Shown here: positions 17,564-27,127 of the stretch, piece by piece
How positions within the stretch are numbered: position 1 is the stretch's first letter
Layout: every line of letters starts with the position of its first letter
Assembly (NCBI GenBank): GCA_949879775.1
Contig: CATLBW010000004.1
Location: 1 to 56,000, forward strand
Direction of reading: 5' to 3'
DNA: 56,000 nucleotides
DNA from: an uncultured Lachnospiraceae bacterium
Lineage (GTDB): Bacteria; Bacillota; Clostridia; Lachnospirales; Lachnospiraceae
The notes under the pieces: generated by a model
What the model was told of the DNA's origin: nothing
Database searches by the model: none
Seen by the model: only the letters and a program-made list of their open reading frames with translations
Program-made: the position numbers and the translations under genes

Positions 17564-18418
17564 CTACTTACGCATAAACAAAATGCCAAAGGCCCCAGAG
17601 CCGCAGTTACAGGAAATGGTAGCGGACGCCTTGTTTACCACAACGGTTTTCCAAGGTATCCGCTCCTTTATTTCTTGCAAGAGGAATTGGCGTGATTCAT
17701 AAGACACGCCTGCCGTTATCAAAAAAGCCATGTCTGGGACAATCTCCCCTCCCCGCCTTAAAGCCCAACGCAGATAGGCACGGGCAAACCTCCGCTGGCT
17801 GCCAATACACAGCCCTGCCGGCTTCATATGGCTGCCGGACAGCTTTAAAATGGGATGCAGGGAAAAAACATCGCAGATTCTGGCAATATTTTTGCCAATC
17901 CTCCCATTGCGGTATAGGCATTCCACAGAATCCACAATAAAGCTGGTGGAAACCTTCTTCTTCATATGCTCTAATTCTTTCAATATCACCTCATAAGGCG
18001 CCCCGCACCTTGCCAGTTTTGCCGCTTCAAGGACCATCAGCGCCATACCCCCGGAAAGATGGCCGGAATCCACGACATGGATTGCCCCGTCCCCACTGGC
18101 GGCTTCCCGCGCTGTCTTATAAGCGTCGCTGACCTACTGGGCCATGCAGATATGGATAATTGGGGCTTTTGTTTTCTCCCTCTGCCTTTCAAAAAACTCC
18201 CTGTATTCCTCTGCCGGCGCACAACTGCTATATGCTTTCTTGCCATCCCTCTCGATATATTCAATCAGGTCGTCCGAGTTCATTTCCCTGGTATCCTGAA
18301 ACCGCGCCTCCTCCGTCTGCACATAATAGTACATGACTGGAATCCGGTAGCGTTCCTGCAATTCCACAGTCAAGTCACATACACAATCCGTGGTGACTAA
18401 CACGGTATCTTCTATCAT
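17564..18418 (-). pseudogene. DegV family fatty-acid-binding protein gene interrupted by an in-frame TAG
   Basis: One continuous frame of 285 codons encodes a complete DegV protein except for an amber codon at 18134-18136. The N-terminal part (94 codons from ATG 18418) has VLVTTDCVCDLTVEL and ends IIHICMAQ. The frame resumes at once with VSDAYKTAREA and runs to the normal C-terminus (SGAFGILFMRK). The stop falls inside the family segment usually reading like SS-x-LSGTY, which contacts the fatty acid carboxylate. DegV proteins bind fatty acids, in some species as FakB partners of the FakA kinase. The start overlaps the upstream kinase stop (ATGA). A recent nonsense mutation or a base error is likely, as TAG is an ordinary stop here. 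Confidence 0.85.
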
Positions 18419-20538
18419 GAAACCTTCTCTCCTTCCCCCTGCTCCTTACAGATTACTTCTTCTGGAAGCCACTGCCGCAAGCTGCGCTCCATGGCATTCA
18501 TCTCAATCGGTTTCGTGACAAAATCCTGGAACCCTTCGGACAAGAACATCTCACGAGCCCCGCTGATGGCATTCGCCGTCAAAGCAACTACTGGAAGCTG
18601 CTTGAAATAATCCCCGCTTAATTCCCGAATCGCATGTAATGCCTCCACGCCATCCATGCCCGGCATCATATGGTCCATAAATACCATATGGTAACCCTTG
18701 CCTTTCACCATTTCGATTGCCTGTGGCCCGCTCTCCGCAGTCATGACCGTCATGTGATAAGGTTTCAAAAGGCCCAGCGCAACCTTTAGGTTCATAGCGT
18801 TATCATCCACAACTAAGATTTTAGCCCCCGGAGCCGTAAAGCGTTTCCTCGTCGTTTCTTTATTGCCGGGATTAAAGGATAACTTCTCCCCGTTAATCAC
18901 GTTCCCTATAGGCAATACATAAAACGGCTTATAGACATTGCGCATATCTTTTGCCAGCGCCTGATGGTCCATACGCTCCTGCACAACCGTAATATTGAGC
19001 TGCCCGGACAACCGGTCAAAATACTTCTTCGATTCCTGGTATTCTTCCCTTCCTAAAAATAGATGCCCATAATCCCTCCCCGAGGCAAGTTCCTGCTTTG
19101 CCTCTTCCAAAGTCTGGCAGATATGGTAACGTATGCCCAGGTTTTTCCCAATATGGTCCATTATCTCGCGGTATGTCTCCTTTACAAAAGGATGCCTAAA
19201 CTTATCTATGCGGATATAGCACAAGCAATCCTTTTGGCCTGGCTCATGAATCTGGATCATTGGTTTTTCCTCGACAATTTTTTGAGGGATTACCACCGTA
19301 AATTCTGTGCCCTCTCCATAGCTGCTCGTCACATGGAGCACACCTCCCATCTTGCGCACAAGCTGTTTGGAAATGGCAAGCCCAAGCCCCGTGCCCTCAA
19401 TGCTGCGGTTCTTCTTTGTATCTACCTGGCTGAAACTCTGGAAAATCTTGTCAAGGTTCTTCTCCTTAATGCCAATCCCGCTGTCTTTGATGGTAAAAAC
19501 CAGATTGACCCCATAACTCTCTTTACGGGCATGGATACAAAAGAGCACGCCACCCTCATGCGTAAATTTGATGGCGTTCGTTAAAAGGTTAATAATTACC
19601 TGCCGTATACGGATTTCATCCCCGTACAACCGGTCTGGAATCCGCGGGTCACAATCCACCATCAGCTCAATCATCTTGTCCCCCTTGCGCGCCATCGCCA
19701 TATTAATAATATCGTTGAGCATAGACGACACCTGGTAGGAATCACAGATCAGGTCCATCTTGCCGGATTCAATCTTGGAAAAATCTAAGAGGTCATTGAT
19801 AATCCCCAGCAGGTTCCTGCCGGACAGATGGATGTTATTACAGTTATCCCGCACTTCTTCCGTCAAATCCTTCTCATTGAGGACAAGCTCGCACATACCC
19901 ATAATGGCATTCATGGGCGTACGGATCTCATGGCTCATATTCGCCAGGAAATCACTTTTCGCATGGCTGGCCTCCTCAGCCTTAATAAGAAGCTCCTGCT
20001 GCTGCTTTTGGTAGCACCAGATACGATACTGGATCATGATGCACATGGCTGTTTCAGCCAAATAAACCAAAGGGAACCGCGTCCGGTAAGTAAGGTTATA
20101 TTGATACCCCAGCTCATGCAAAGGCGACCACATATAGACTGCCGACAACGCCCCCAAAAGCAGGCAGAAAAGGCTGCCATAAAAAATATTTAAAAAATAC
20201 ATAACCGCCGGAGGCACCAAAAACAGCCAAACAAGGCTAAAGCCATGTTCCCCGCCGTTCGCCACAAAATACAGCATCATCACCATTACGGCACATACAA
20301 CATTGGCAGTTACAAACTTCAGTTTTTTAAAGACCGTCAGCAGCACATAATTTATTAGCATCAGAATGCCGGTCCCCCCTGTAATCAAGGCCATGCGCAT
20401 AGACCCTGCCGACAGGTTAACAATGGACATAATGCCCCCGACCAACACGAACAACATGCAAAAACTCTGCATGCTATTGATATTCAGCCCCCCGGCGTCA
20501 TTTTTTATCATTAATAGCAAATTTTTTTTCGCGTTCAT
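18415..20538 (-). CDS. Hybrid sensor histidine kinase/response regulator
   Basis: A 707-residue membrane kinase. Residues 25-175 hold about six membrane segments and no large external domain. Then come HisKA with the phospho-acceptor His203 (NMSHEIRTPMNAI), HATPase_c (NAIKFTHEGG, DSGIGIKE, GTGLGLAIS), a divergent linker, and a receiver domain near 570-690 with the acceptor Asp in MVFMDHMMPGMDG. There is no Hpt domain, so phosphate may pass to the Hpt of the first kinase of the operon. It starts 3 bases after the HD-GYP gene and its stop overlaps the DegV start. The signal is unknown. Confidence 0.92.
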   Translation of the reverse strand: MNAKKNLLLMIKNDAGGLNINSMQSFCMLFVLVGGIMSIVNLSAGSMRMALITGGTGILMLINYVLLTVFKKLKFVTANVVCAVMVMMLYFVANGGEHGFSLVWLFLVPPAVMYFLNIFYGSLFCLLLGALSAVYMWSPLHELGYQYNLTYRTRFPLVYLAETAMCIMIQYRIWCYQKQQQELLIKAEEASHAKSDFLANMSHEIRTPMNAIMGMCELVLNEKDLTEEVRDNCNNIHLSGRNLLGIINDLLDFSKIESGKMDLICDSYQVSSMLNDIINMAMARKGDKMIELMVDCDPRIPDRLYGDEIRIRQVIINLLTNAIKFTHEGGVLFCIHARKESYGVNLVFTIKDSGIGIKEKNLDKIFQSFSQVDTKKNRSIEGTGLGLAISKQLVRKMGGVLHVTSSYGEGTEFTVVIPQKIVEEKPMIQIHEPGQKDCLCYIRIDKFRHPFVKETYREIMDHIGKNLGIRYHICQTLEEAKQELASGRDYGHLFLGREEYQESKKYFDRLSGQLNITVVQERMDHQALAKDMRNVYKPFYVLPIGNVINGEKLSFNPGNKETTRKRFTAPGAKILVVDDNAMNLKVALGLLKPYHMTVMTAESGPQAIEMVKGKGYHMVFMDHMMPGMDGVEALHAIRELSGDYFKQLPVVALTANAISGAREMFLSEGFQDFVTKPIEMNAMERSLRQWLPEEVICKEQGEGEKVS

Positions 20539-20541
20539 TTT

Positions 20542-21594
20542 CTATGCCGCCTCATATTCCTTGAGCATCTGGCGCAGCTCATCTTCCGCTTCCAGAAATA
20601 CATCTAAAAGCTCCGGCTCAAACGTTTTGCCCCGTTCCTGCTCCAGGATGGCAAACGCCTGCTCCAATGACATGCCTTTCTTATACTGCCGTTCCGATAC
20701 CAGCGCGTCAAACACATCCGCAATCGCCAATATCCGCGCTGACAATGGGATTTCTTCGCCTTTCAGTCCCTTAGGGTAACCGCCGCCGCCCCATTTCTCA
20801 TGGTGGCAGGCCGCCATATCGCAGGCAATCTCCACAAATTCCTGATCCGCGATACGGCTCATATTTTCCCGTATAAGCCTGCCGCCTTCCTCCGCATGGA
20901 TCTGGATCATATCATACTCCTCTTTGGTAAGTTTGCCCGGTTTCTGCAGCACTGCGTCCGGGACGGCAATCTTGCCGATATCGTGCAAAGGGGCGGCTTT
21001 CCTAAGATAATCCACATACTTATTTGTCAGCTTCTCCTCGTACAGCCCCCTTTCCTGCATCCTTTCCACCAGCAGGTTCACATAGCCGCTCGTGCGCTTT
21101 ACATGCTCCCCTGTAGTGCCGTCCCGGCTTTCAATAAGGTTCGCCATAGAGAAGATAATATCCTGCTGTAACTGCGTAATCCTCTGCAACTGCTGTTCCA
21201 CCATGTGTTCCAGGTTCTTCTTGTAATCCTCAAGCTCCAGCGTGCGGTGGATACGCTGCATCATAATTGCCGGCACGAAAGGCTTGCCAATATAATCCAC
21301 GGCGCCCATCTTAAAGCACGTCTCCTCCGTCTTCTCCGTGCGGTCCGCCGTCAGGAATATAACCGGGATTTTGCGCCACTGCTCATTCTCCTGCAGGCGC
21401 CTCATAACTTCAAGCCCATCCATCACTGGCATCTGAATGTCCAACAACACAAGGTCCGGAAGGTTTTTCCCCAGATAATGCAGCGCAAGCTCCCCCGAAT
21501 TTACTGCCGCAACATGGTAATCCTCCCCCAACAGCTTTTGCGCCACTAACAGGTTCAGCCTGTCGTCATCCACTACCATTATCGTCTTTTTCAT
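20542..21594 (-). CDS. Response regulator with HD-GYP domain (predicted cyclic di-GMP phosphodiesterase)
   Basis: A 350-residue soluble regulator. Residues 1-120 are a receiver domain (MVVDDDRLN, acceptor Asp in LVLLDIQMPVMDG, Lys in YIGKPF). Residues 150-345 are an HD-GYP domain with HDIGKIAVPD, HAEEGG, ACHHEKWGGGGYPKGL and IADVFDALVS. HD-GYP proteins usually hydrolyse cyclic di-GMP. The first Asp-Gly of the usual HHE(R/K)WDGSGYP appears here as GG. ATG 21594 overlaps the upstream kinase stop (ATGA) and has GGAGG 9 bases before it. It is the likely output of the kinases on both sides. Confidence 0.92.
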   Translation of the reverse strand: MKKTIMVVDDDRLNLLVAQKLLGEDYHVAAVNSGELALHYLGKNLPDLVLLDIQMPVMDGLEVMRRLQENEQWRKIPVIFLTADRTEKTEETCFKMGAVDYIGKPFVPAIMMQRIHRTLELEDYKKNLEHMVEQQLQRITQLQQDIIFSMANLIESRDGTTGEHVKRTSGYVNLLVERMQERGLYEEKLTNKYVDYLRKAAPLHDIGKIAVPDAVLQKPGKLTKEEYDMIQIHAEEGGRLIRENMSRIADQEFVEIACDMAACHHEKWGGGGYPKGLKGEEIPLSARILAIADVFDALVSERQYKKGMSLEQAFAILEQERGKTFEPELLDVFLEAEDELRQMLKEYEAA

Positions 21595-24500
21595 TCCTTC
21601 CTTACCTCCCAATTTGCCAGCCATTCCTGCAAGCAGGCTTCTGCACTGTCATAGTCAAAATCATAGACAAACTGCCGCACTTCTTCCAATGCCTTATCCG
21701 CACGCATAGCCAACAGCTCATCTAACTGATCCAACGCCTCCGCCATCTCATATCCCTGGACCTGTTCCAGGAGCAGACGGCAGCCTTCAAGGTAGTCCGC
21801 GGACGGCGGTTCTATTTGCCCCGCCTCTTCCCCCTGCCTATCCCCCTGCTCTTTCAAGCCCAGAATCTGCGCCGCCTCTTTGAGTACGCATTTATATTCC
21901 TGCCAGAACTTTTCCCGGCATTCCTCTAATTCCTCCAGGTTATTCCCCTTTGCTGCCAATTCCTGCTGCTTTGCCTGCTTTGAGAGGCTTACCGCCCCAA
22001 TCGTAAGGGACGTGCTCTTCACGGCATGGGCTATAATGCCGTAATTGTCCCAATCCTTGTTATCATAAAGCCGGGGCAGCTTCTTGATATACTCTTGCCC
22101 CTGCTCATAGTATGCCTGTAAGAATTCCTGATACATCTCTTCATCGTTGCCACAGTAAGGCATCCCTACGCTCTGGTCTATCAGCTTCCCTGTGGAATCC
22201 TCCTGTGTTTTCCCATCTGGCAAACGTTCTTCTGATGCCTCCTCCTGCACTGGCATATCGCCCAAAATTTCCTCCCAGCCTGTCTCAGGAGCGCGGGCGA
22301 CTTCCTCCTTGTAGAATGACACCTTTTCTTCCGGAAGGTATTTCACAAGCGTCTGCTCCAGTTTCTCTACAACAATCGGCTTTGACAAATATTCATCAAA
22401 CCCCGCTTTGAGGTATTCTTCCCTGCTGCCCGCAACTGCATTTGCCGTCAACGCCACCACCGGCGTGTTGGCATTCGGGTTATCTGTTTCCTGGCGAAGC
22501 CGATGCAGGGTAGAAATCCCATCCGGTTCCGGCATCATATGGTCCATAAAAATCAAATCATATTTCTTACTGCGGGTATAGTCCATACATTCGCTTCCGC
22601 TCATAACCGTGTCAAGCTGAATCTGGGTACGCTTCAAAAGCCCACGGACCACCGCTAAGTTCATCTCATTGTCATCAACAGACAGCACGCGCGCCTGCGG
22701 CGCCAGTAAATATTCCCGGGGCCTGGCAAGTTCCTGCCGCTCCTTCTCAAAGGCTTCCTGCAGGCTGCCAATGGGCTGCGCGTCCTCAACCTCCTGGGGA
22801 ATCCTCACCGTAAAGATTGTGCCTGCCCCGTACACGCTCTGCACGCGGATATCTCCCTGCATCTGCTCCACAAAACGTTTGGCAAGGTTCAACCCCAGGC
22901 CGGAACCCTGGACAGTACGGTATCCGTCCTCCTCCAGTTTACGGAAACTGTCGTAGAGCTTTGCCAGCTCCTCTTCCCGGATGCCGTCTCCCGTATCTGC
23001 AACAGAAAGACACAGACAAAAGTTCCCGTCGTCATCCCATTCCCCCTGCACGCTAAAGGTAATGCTTCCCTGCTGGGTAAACTTGAGGCTGTTACTGAAC
23101 AGTTGGTTTAACACTTTCCGAATGCGCACCTCGTCGCCCACCAAAATAGAAGGCAGCCCTTCATCCACATTCAGCCTGACACCCAGATGCTTCTTTTCCG
23201 CCCTCGCCTGCAGGACATGGACTGTATCATTGAGCAATGATGACAGATAATAGGAATTGTTGGCTATATCGAGGCTGCCCGATTCCATCTTGGAGAAATC
23301 CAACACGTCGTTCACCAGGCTCAACAAGGTCTTGCTGGCGCTGCCTATGTTATTCGCATACTCACGGACCGCAGGGTCATTGTTTTCCCTGAGAATCATC
23401 TCATTCATGCCAATTACGGTATTGATAGGCGTGCGGATTTCATGGGACATATTGGCAAGGAATTTCCCTTTGGATTCGTTTGCCAGGACGGCACGCTGTT
23501 TCTCCCTTTCCAAATAAGACAGCTTGCGCACATTCTCCACAATCGCCAGGACCAGCAGGCAAATCAGCCCCAGGCAAAGGAGCGCCCCCCCGCTGTCTTT
23601 CCCCAAAAGGACAAAAGCCAGCTCCCCTAAGCCTGAGAGCACAAACAGGACAATACCCACCGCAACCAGGCGATACCTGCCAAGCTTCTTCTTGCGCAAA
23701 TCCCTGCAGATAGAAAGTATTATGTATAAAAAGGACGCGCCCACCAGAAGGCATATGGTAAAGGCATTTTCCATAAATTCTAGCTGGTTCGTGACCTGCA
23801 AAAATGTGCAGGCCACAAAATTGGCAATTACCAAAAATTCCAGCAATACATATCCTTTCTGGTAACGCTGCTTTTGCACGCCGTCCATATAAATCAGCAA
23901 AGGGAACAACGCCAGCATGGCCGCTAAAAACGACAAGCCCGACGCCACGGAAACATTCGGGAACAAAAACTGGCGCAATTTAGATCCTGCCACCAGCCAT
24001 AGGGACGTAAGGAATGTGCCCCAGGCAAGGTATTCCAAGGCAATCTCTTTGTGATAAAAACGGTGCAGGACCACGCTCAGCAGGATGCTCAGGCCGCTTA
24101 AGGACAACAGGAACACCGCAAGGAACAAGCCCCCGCCGTGTTGTTTCATAAGCTGGGTTAAAATGCCCATCCTATCCCCTAAATATACGGTATTCAAAAC
24201 GCCGGAATAGGAAGAATCGGATATGGAGGTAATACGGAATGCTTTACCCGCGTCATCCCGTGTAAGTTTCAGGAACACGTAGGCGCCTGGAGCATTCTTC
24301 CCAAATGGCATGGACCCCTGCGCATTGTAACGCCGCCTTACCACCTGGTCCACGTACAATTCCAACTCCTGCCAGGAGCCCATCGTGCACAGCCAGGTAT
24401 CTTCATCTAAATCGGAGGGCAGCGTAGTTTCTATGCTGACGCTCTCTAAGCGGTCCGCCTGGCATTTGCCCGGGACTTTCACCGGGTCCCTGCTGCCGTC

Positions 24501-24671
24501 TGGCAAAACGCGCACCCAGCCCTCGGAAAGCACCCGGCACCTTCCCTCTTCACGGACGCCCTCCCCAGGCAGGCACAATTCCCCCAGAATCCCAAACAAA
24601 ATGACCCCTAACACCATCAGAACAAAAATACCCCGGCTCCCTGCCGCGACTTTCCTGCTAATACCCTTCAC
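21591..24671 (-). CDS. Large hybrid histidine kinase with 7TM, receiver and Hpt domains
   Basis: A 1026-residue kinase. A membrane segment near residues 14-32 precedes an extracellular beta-rich domain (about 40-170) and seven membrane helices (about 180-385), like 7TMR-DISM sensors. HisKA follows with His410 (NMSHEIRTPINTV), then HATPase_c (DTGDGIREE, GSGLGLNLA), a receiver near 680-795 (VDDNEMNLA, LIFMDHMMPEPDG) and an Hpt domain near 860-960 with the phospho-His in AHAVKSTSLT. The last 60 residues form an extra helical tail. The start is GTG 24671, with GGAGG 6 bases upstream. It is the first gene of a four-gene coupled operon. Confidence 0.92.
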   Translation of the reverse strand: MKGISRKVAAGSRGIFVLMVLGVILFGILGELCLPGEGVREEGRCRVLSEGWVRVLPDGSRDPVKVPGKCQADRLESVSIETTLPSDLDEDTWLCTMGSWQELELYVDQVVRRRYNAQGSMPFGKNAPGAYVFLKLTRDDAGKAFRITSISDSSYSGVLNTVYLGDRMGILTQLMKQHGGGLFLAVFLLSLSGLSILLSVVLHRFYHKEIALEYLAWGTFLTSLWLVAGSKLRQFLFPNVSVASGLSFLAAMLALFPLLIYMDGVQKQRYQKGYVLLEFLVIANFVACTFLQVTNQLEFMENAFTICLLVGASFLYIILSICRDLRKKKLGRYRLVAVGIVLFVLSGLGELAFVLLGKDSGGALLCLGLICLLVLAIVENVRKLSYLEREKQRAVLANESKGKFLANMSHEIRTPINTVIGMNEMILRENNDPAVREYANNIGSASKTLLSLVNDVLDFSKMESGSLDIANNSYYLSSLLNDTVHVLQARAEKKHLGVRLNVDEGLPSILVGDEVRIRKVLNQLFSNSLKFTQQGSITFSVQGEWDDDGNFCLCLSVADTGDGIREEELAKLYDSFRKLEEDGYRTVQGSGLGLNLAKRFVEQMQGDIRVQSVYGAGTIFTVRIPQEVEDAQPIGSLQEAFEKERQELARPREYLLAPQARVLSVDDNEMNLAVVRGLLKRTQIQLDTVMSGSECMDYTRSKKYDLIFMDHMMPEPDGISTLHRLRQETDNPNANTPVVALTANAVAGSREEYLKAGFDEYLSKPIVVEKLEQTLVKYLPEEKVSFYKEEVARAPETGWEEILGDMPVQEEASEERLPDGKTQEDSTGKLIDQSVGMPYCGNDEEMYQEFLQAYYEQGQEYIKKLPRLYDNKDWDNYGIIAHAVKSTSLTIGAVSLSKQAKQQELAAKGNNLEELEECREKFWQEYKCVLKEAAQILGLKEQGDRQGEEAGQIEPPSADYLEGCRLLLEQVQGYEMAEALDQLDELLAMRADKALEEVRQFVYDFDYDSAEACLQEWLANWEVRKE

Positions 24672-24731
24672 TCTCTTCCTCCATACCCTCCCGTCTGAAT
24701 TTCAGCCCAACCCAGACGATATTATTTTTAT

Positions 24732-24768
24732 AGTCATCGACAAAGCTTTTTGTGCTTTGGCGTTGACT
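24732..24768. repeat. Imperfect 15-bp hairpin
   Basis: AGTCATCGACAAAGC (24732-24746) pairs with GCTTTGGCGTTGACT (24754-24768) at 13 of 15 positions, around a 7-base loop. It lies upstream of the large hybrid kinase and may be an operator, leader structure or repeat. Confidence 0.4.
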
Positions 24769-24835
24769 GCGCCGATTTTTGCTGCGTTTGTTGCAGAATT
24801 TCCTTACAAAAATCGTGCGCATCCCCCGAAGGGTT

Positions 24836-24871
24836 TATAGTAAACGACAATTATTTTTGTCGTTTACTATA
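24836..24871. terminator. Perfect 15-bp hairpin after the GH112 gene
   Basis: TATAGTAAACGACAA (24836-24850) and TTGTCGTTTACTATA (24857-24871) form a perfect stem with a 6-base AT loop, 8 bases beyond the GH112 stop codon. The position fits a terminator, but no U-run follows on either strand, so it may instead be an mRNA 3'-end stabiliser or a repeat. Confidence 0.55.
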
Positions 24872-24879
24872 ACTTCCTG

Positions 24880-27036
24880 TCAAATTTCATACCAGAGGAT
24901 TTGGTTCGCTTCAAGATTCACCGAAAAACTGTCGCCATCCCCTTTATATACGACCGTTTCCTGCGGCTCATATGTGTTATTTACAACACAGAATTTCTTA
25001 TGTTCGGGATAAGCATGCACTTCTGCATTGTAATTGCTGCTGAACCATTCATGCAGGCTTCCCTCACTGTGGGAACTCCAAAGGATTGCACGGTACAAAA
25101 GGCGGCTGTTCTCAAAGCTGTAAGGAAGCCCGCCAATATAAACTGCACGCCCCTGCCCAAAACCATTGACCGCAAGCTGCACTTCCTTCTCATGCTGGCA
25201 GAGAACTTGCGTACCTTCTAACGCATAGATATTTTTCTGCCCTTCACCAAAATCAACTTCACCAGCGCAGTCCTCTGTGATGAAATGCGGGTGCGTCTCC
25301 CAGTTATACTTATCGTAACCCAGCGTAAACCCGCGCTCCTCCTCTACGCCAAACACATTTGCCAGTTGGAAGTAACGCCCATTTGCCTGATGTGCGCTTG
25401 GCTCCCCGACACCGATGATGCCGCCGCCATCATGGACAAATTTCTTAATTGCTGTGACAACCGCCTCGTCACACCACCATTCCCCGCCGGAATGCGCGGT
25501 GTCGGCGCCGCCTACGTTGATAAGCACATCAATGTCCCCTAATAGCCCCGGCTGCTCCTTGATATCCTGAAAACTGATAAACACGACGTCAAACGGCGCG
25601 CCGGACAATGCTTCAATTACCCCGGCATACGAATAATTCTGTTTCTGGTACAAAGCGTGGTGCACCATATGGCAGCCCCAGGCGCGCATCTTCCCCCAGC
25701 AGTTTAAGACCGCAACCTTTTTCACGCAATAAGGCACGCAGCCATTCACATTATCATACAGCTCCCGGAATTCCTCGCATACACTCTCCACATACTCCAC
25801 AAATTCAGGGAAATCCAAGGCAAGTTTCAGATAGCCCCCATACCCTATACGGTCGATAGGCTGACGCAAAATCGCGCGGCGCGCCGTCACCCAATTGACC
25901 TTCGCCTCCTTAACCGGGTCTCCCCCTTCGCAGAACGTGTCAGGGAAGAAATAAGGCAGCAGGCGCCCTTCCGTATACTTCACGCCTTTAATATCGCTAA
26001 TCAGACGCAGCGTAGAGCCATTGCCCACGCTTCCCACTACCGCGTCCAGCCCAATGGAAGCAAATTCCTCCAAAAACGGCTCCGTGCCAATCCAATGGTC
26101 GCCCAAAAACATCATGGCTTCCTTGCCGCACTCATGCGTAATATCCACCATTTCTTTGGCAATCTTAGCCACCTCCCTGCGCTGGAATGCCTGGAAATCC
26201 TGATATTCCTTAGAGGGGATGCGGTACTGCCCATTGTAATACCCCTGGTCAATAATGTACTCCGGCCGGAACTTGTACCCTGCCTCACGCTCAAACTGTT
26301 CCAATATGTAAGGGCTTACAGACGCAGAATAACCATACCAGTCCACATACTTCTCCCTTGCCTGCTCGTCAAAAATCAATGTGAACTGGTGGAAAAACGT
26401 CGTAAACCTGAGCACATTTACATACGGATGCTCCTCTATAAACTTCCGCAGCCGTTCCATGGTAAACGCATGTGTCTTGGGCTGGCGCACATCAAACGTC
26501 AATTGGTGTTCCACATCCTGCCAGCCATTCGTCACGGCGTTGTACATATGTACCGGGTCCCAGATAATGTAGGCAAGGAAACTTACCGTATAATCATGGA
26601 ACGGCCTTGATTCAATAACCACATCCCCTGACGCCTCGTCATAGCTCCACTGCCCCGTGGGCAACGGCTCCCCCGTAGTCCTGTCCACCACTTCCCACCA
26701 GCGGGCAATGTCATCTCTCGTATTCGGCTTTAACATATCCGGATAAAGCCCCCGCATCAACGGCACCCGTAACTTTTCCCCCTCTGCCGTGTAAAAAGGC
26801 GTCATCACATACATCTGCTGGATTTCTTCCGGATTTGCCTGCGCCCACGCATTGTCCTTCCTGGTCGTGTAATACGTGGAATAAATCTTCCCGTCTACAT
26901 CTTTCAGCTCTTGCGGGAAATCTGTCCCATCGCAATCGCGGACTGCGTCCGCGCCCCACTGATCCATTAGCTCCAAAGTCTGCGGTATCACATCCAAATC
27001 AGTCGGTATTGTTACCCTTCCTTTGCTCTTACCCAT
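24880..27036 (-). CDS. GH112 phosphorylase (1,3-beta-galactosyl-N-acetylhexosamine or galactosyl-rhamnose phosphorylase)
   Basis: A 718-residue cytoplasmic enzyme of glycoside hydrolase family 112. It cleaves a beta-galactoside with inorganic phosphate to give galactose 1-phosphate. Family landmarks are the N-terminus GRVTIPTDLDV, RDCDGTDFP, the (beta/alpha)8 barrel with MFLGDHWIGTEP (probable catalytic Asp), LINVGGADTAHSGG in the glutaminase-like domain, and a C-terminal beta domain. The substrate could be galacto-/lacto-N-biose (mucin, milk glycans) or galactosyl-rhamnose (pectin); sequence alone does not settle this. ATG 27036 is chosen for the AAGGAGG 8 bases upstream; an upstream Met 38 codons earlier lies across the promoter. 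No signal peptide, so the disaccharide must be imported; no transporter is in the window. Confidence 0.92.
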   Translation of the reverse strand: MGKSKGRVTIPTDLDVIPQTLELMDQWGADAVRDCDGTDFPQELKDVDGKIYSTYYTTRKDNAWAQANPEEIQQMYVMTPFYTAEGEKLRVPLMRGLYPDMLKPNTRDDIARWWEVVDRTTGEPLPTGQWSYDEASGDVVIESRPFHDYTVSFLAYIIWDPVHMYNAVTNGWQDVEHQLTFDVRQPKTHAFTMERLRKFIEEHPYVNVLRFTTFFHQFTLIFDEQAREKYVDWYGYSASVSPYILEQFEREAGYKFRPEYIIDQGYYNGQYRIPSKEYQDFQAFQRREVAKIAKEMVDITHECGKEAMMFLGDHWIGTEPFLEEFASIGLDAVVGSVGNGSTLRLISDIKGVKYTEGRLLPYFFPDTFCEGGDPVKEAKVNWVTARRAILRQPIDRIGYGGYLKLALDFPEFVEYVESVCEEFRELYDNVNGCVPYCVKKVAVLNCWGKMRAWGCHMVHHALYQKQNYSYAGVIEALSGAPFDVVFISFQDIKEQPGLLGDIDVLINVGGADTAHSGGEWWCDEAVVTAIKKFVHDGGGIIGVGEPSAHQANGRYFQLANVFGVEEERGFTLGYDKYNWETHPHFITEDCAGEVDFGEGQKNIYALEGTQVLCQHEKEVQLAVNGFGQGRAVYIGGLPYSFENSRLLYRAILWSSHSEGSLHEWFSSNYNAEVHAYPEHKKFCVVNNTYEPQETVVYKGDGDSFSVNLEANQILWYEI

Positions 27037-27066
27037 AAAAAAACCCTCCTTAATTCTTTTGTTATT

Positions 27067-27095
27067 AGCATACGAAAAAAGAAGGGTTTTTACAA
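27067..27095 (-). promoter_or_regulatory. Promoter of the GH112 gene
   Basis: On the minus strand TTGTAA (27090-27095), 17 bases, TATGCT (27067-27072). It lies between trpB and GH112, so GH112 can be transcribed on its own. Confidence 0.55.
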
Positions 27096-27127
27096 GTGTT
27101 TTTGGTAATAATTCTGAAATTTTTGCT

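Noticed and set aside
17564-18073. A separate 169-residue gene starting at GTG 18073
   Set aside because: It is the in-frame continuation of the DegV gene after the amber codon, with no ribosome site.
18134-18136. Pyrrolysine at the TAG codon
   Set aside because: TAG is used as an ordinary stop in this window, DegV proteins are not known to need pyrrolysine, and no pyl genes are present here.
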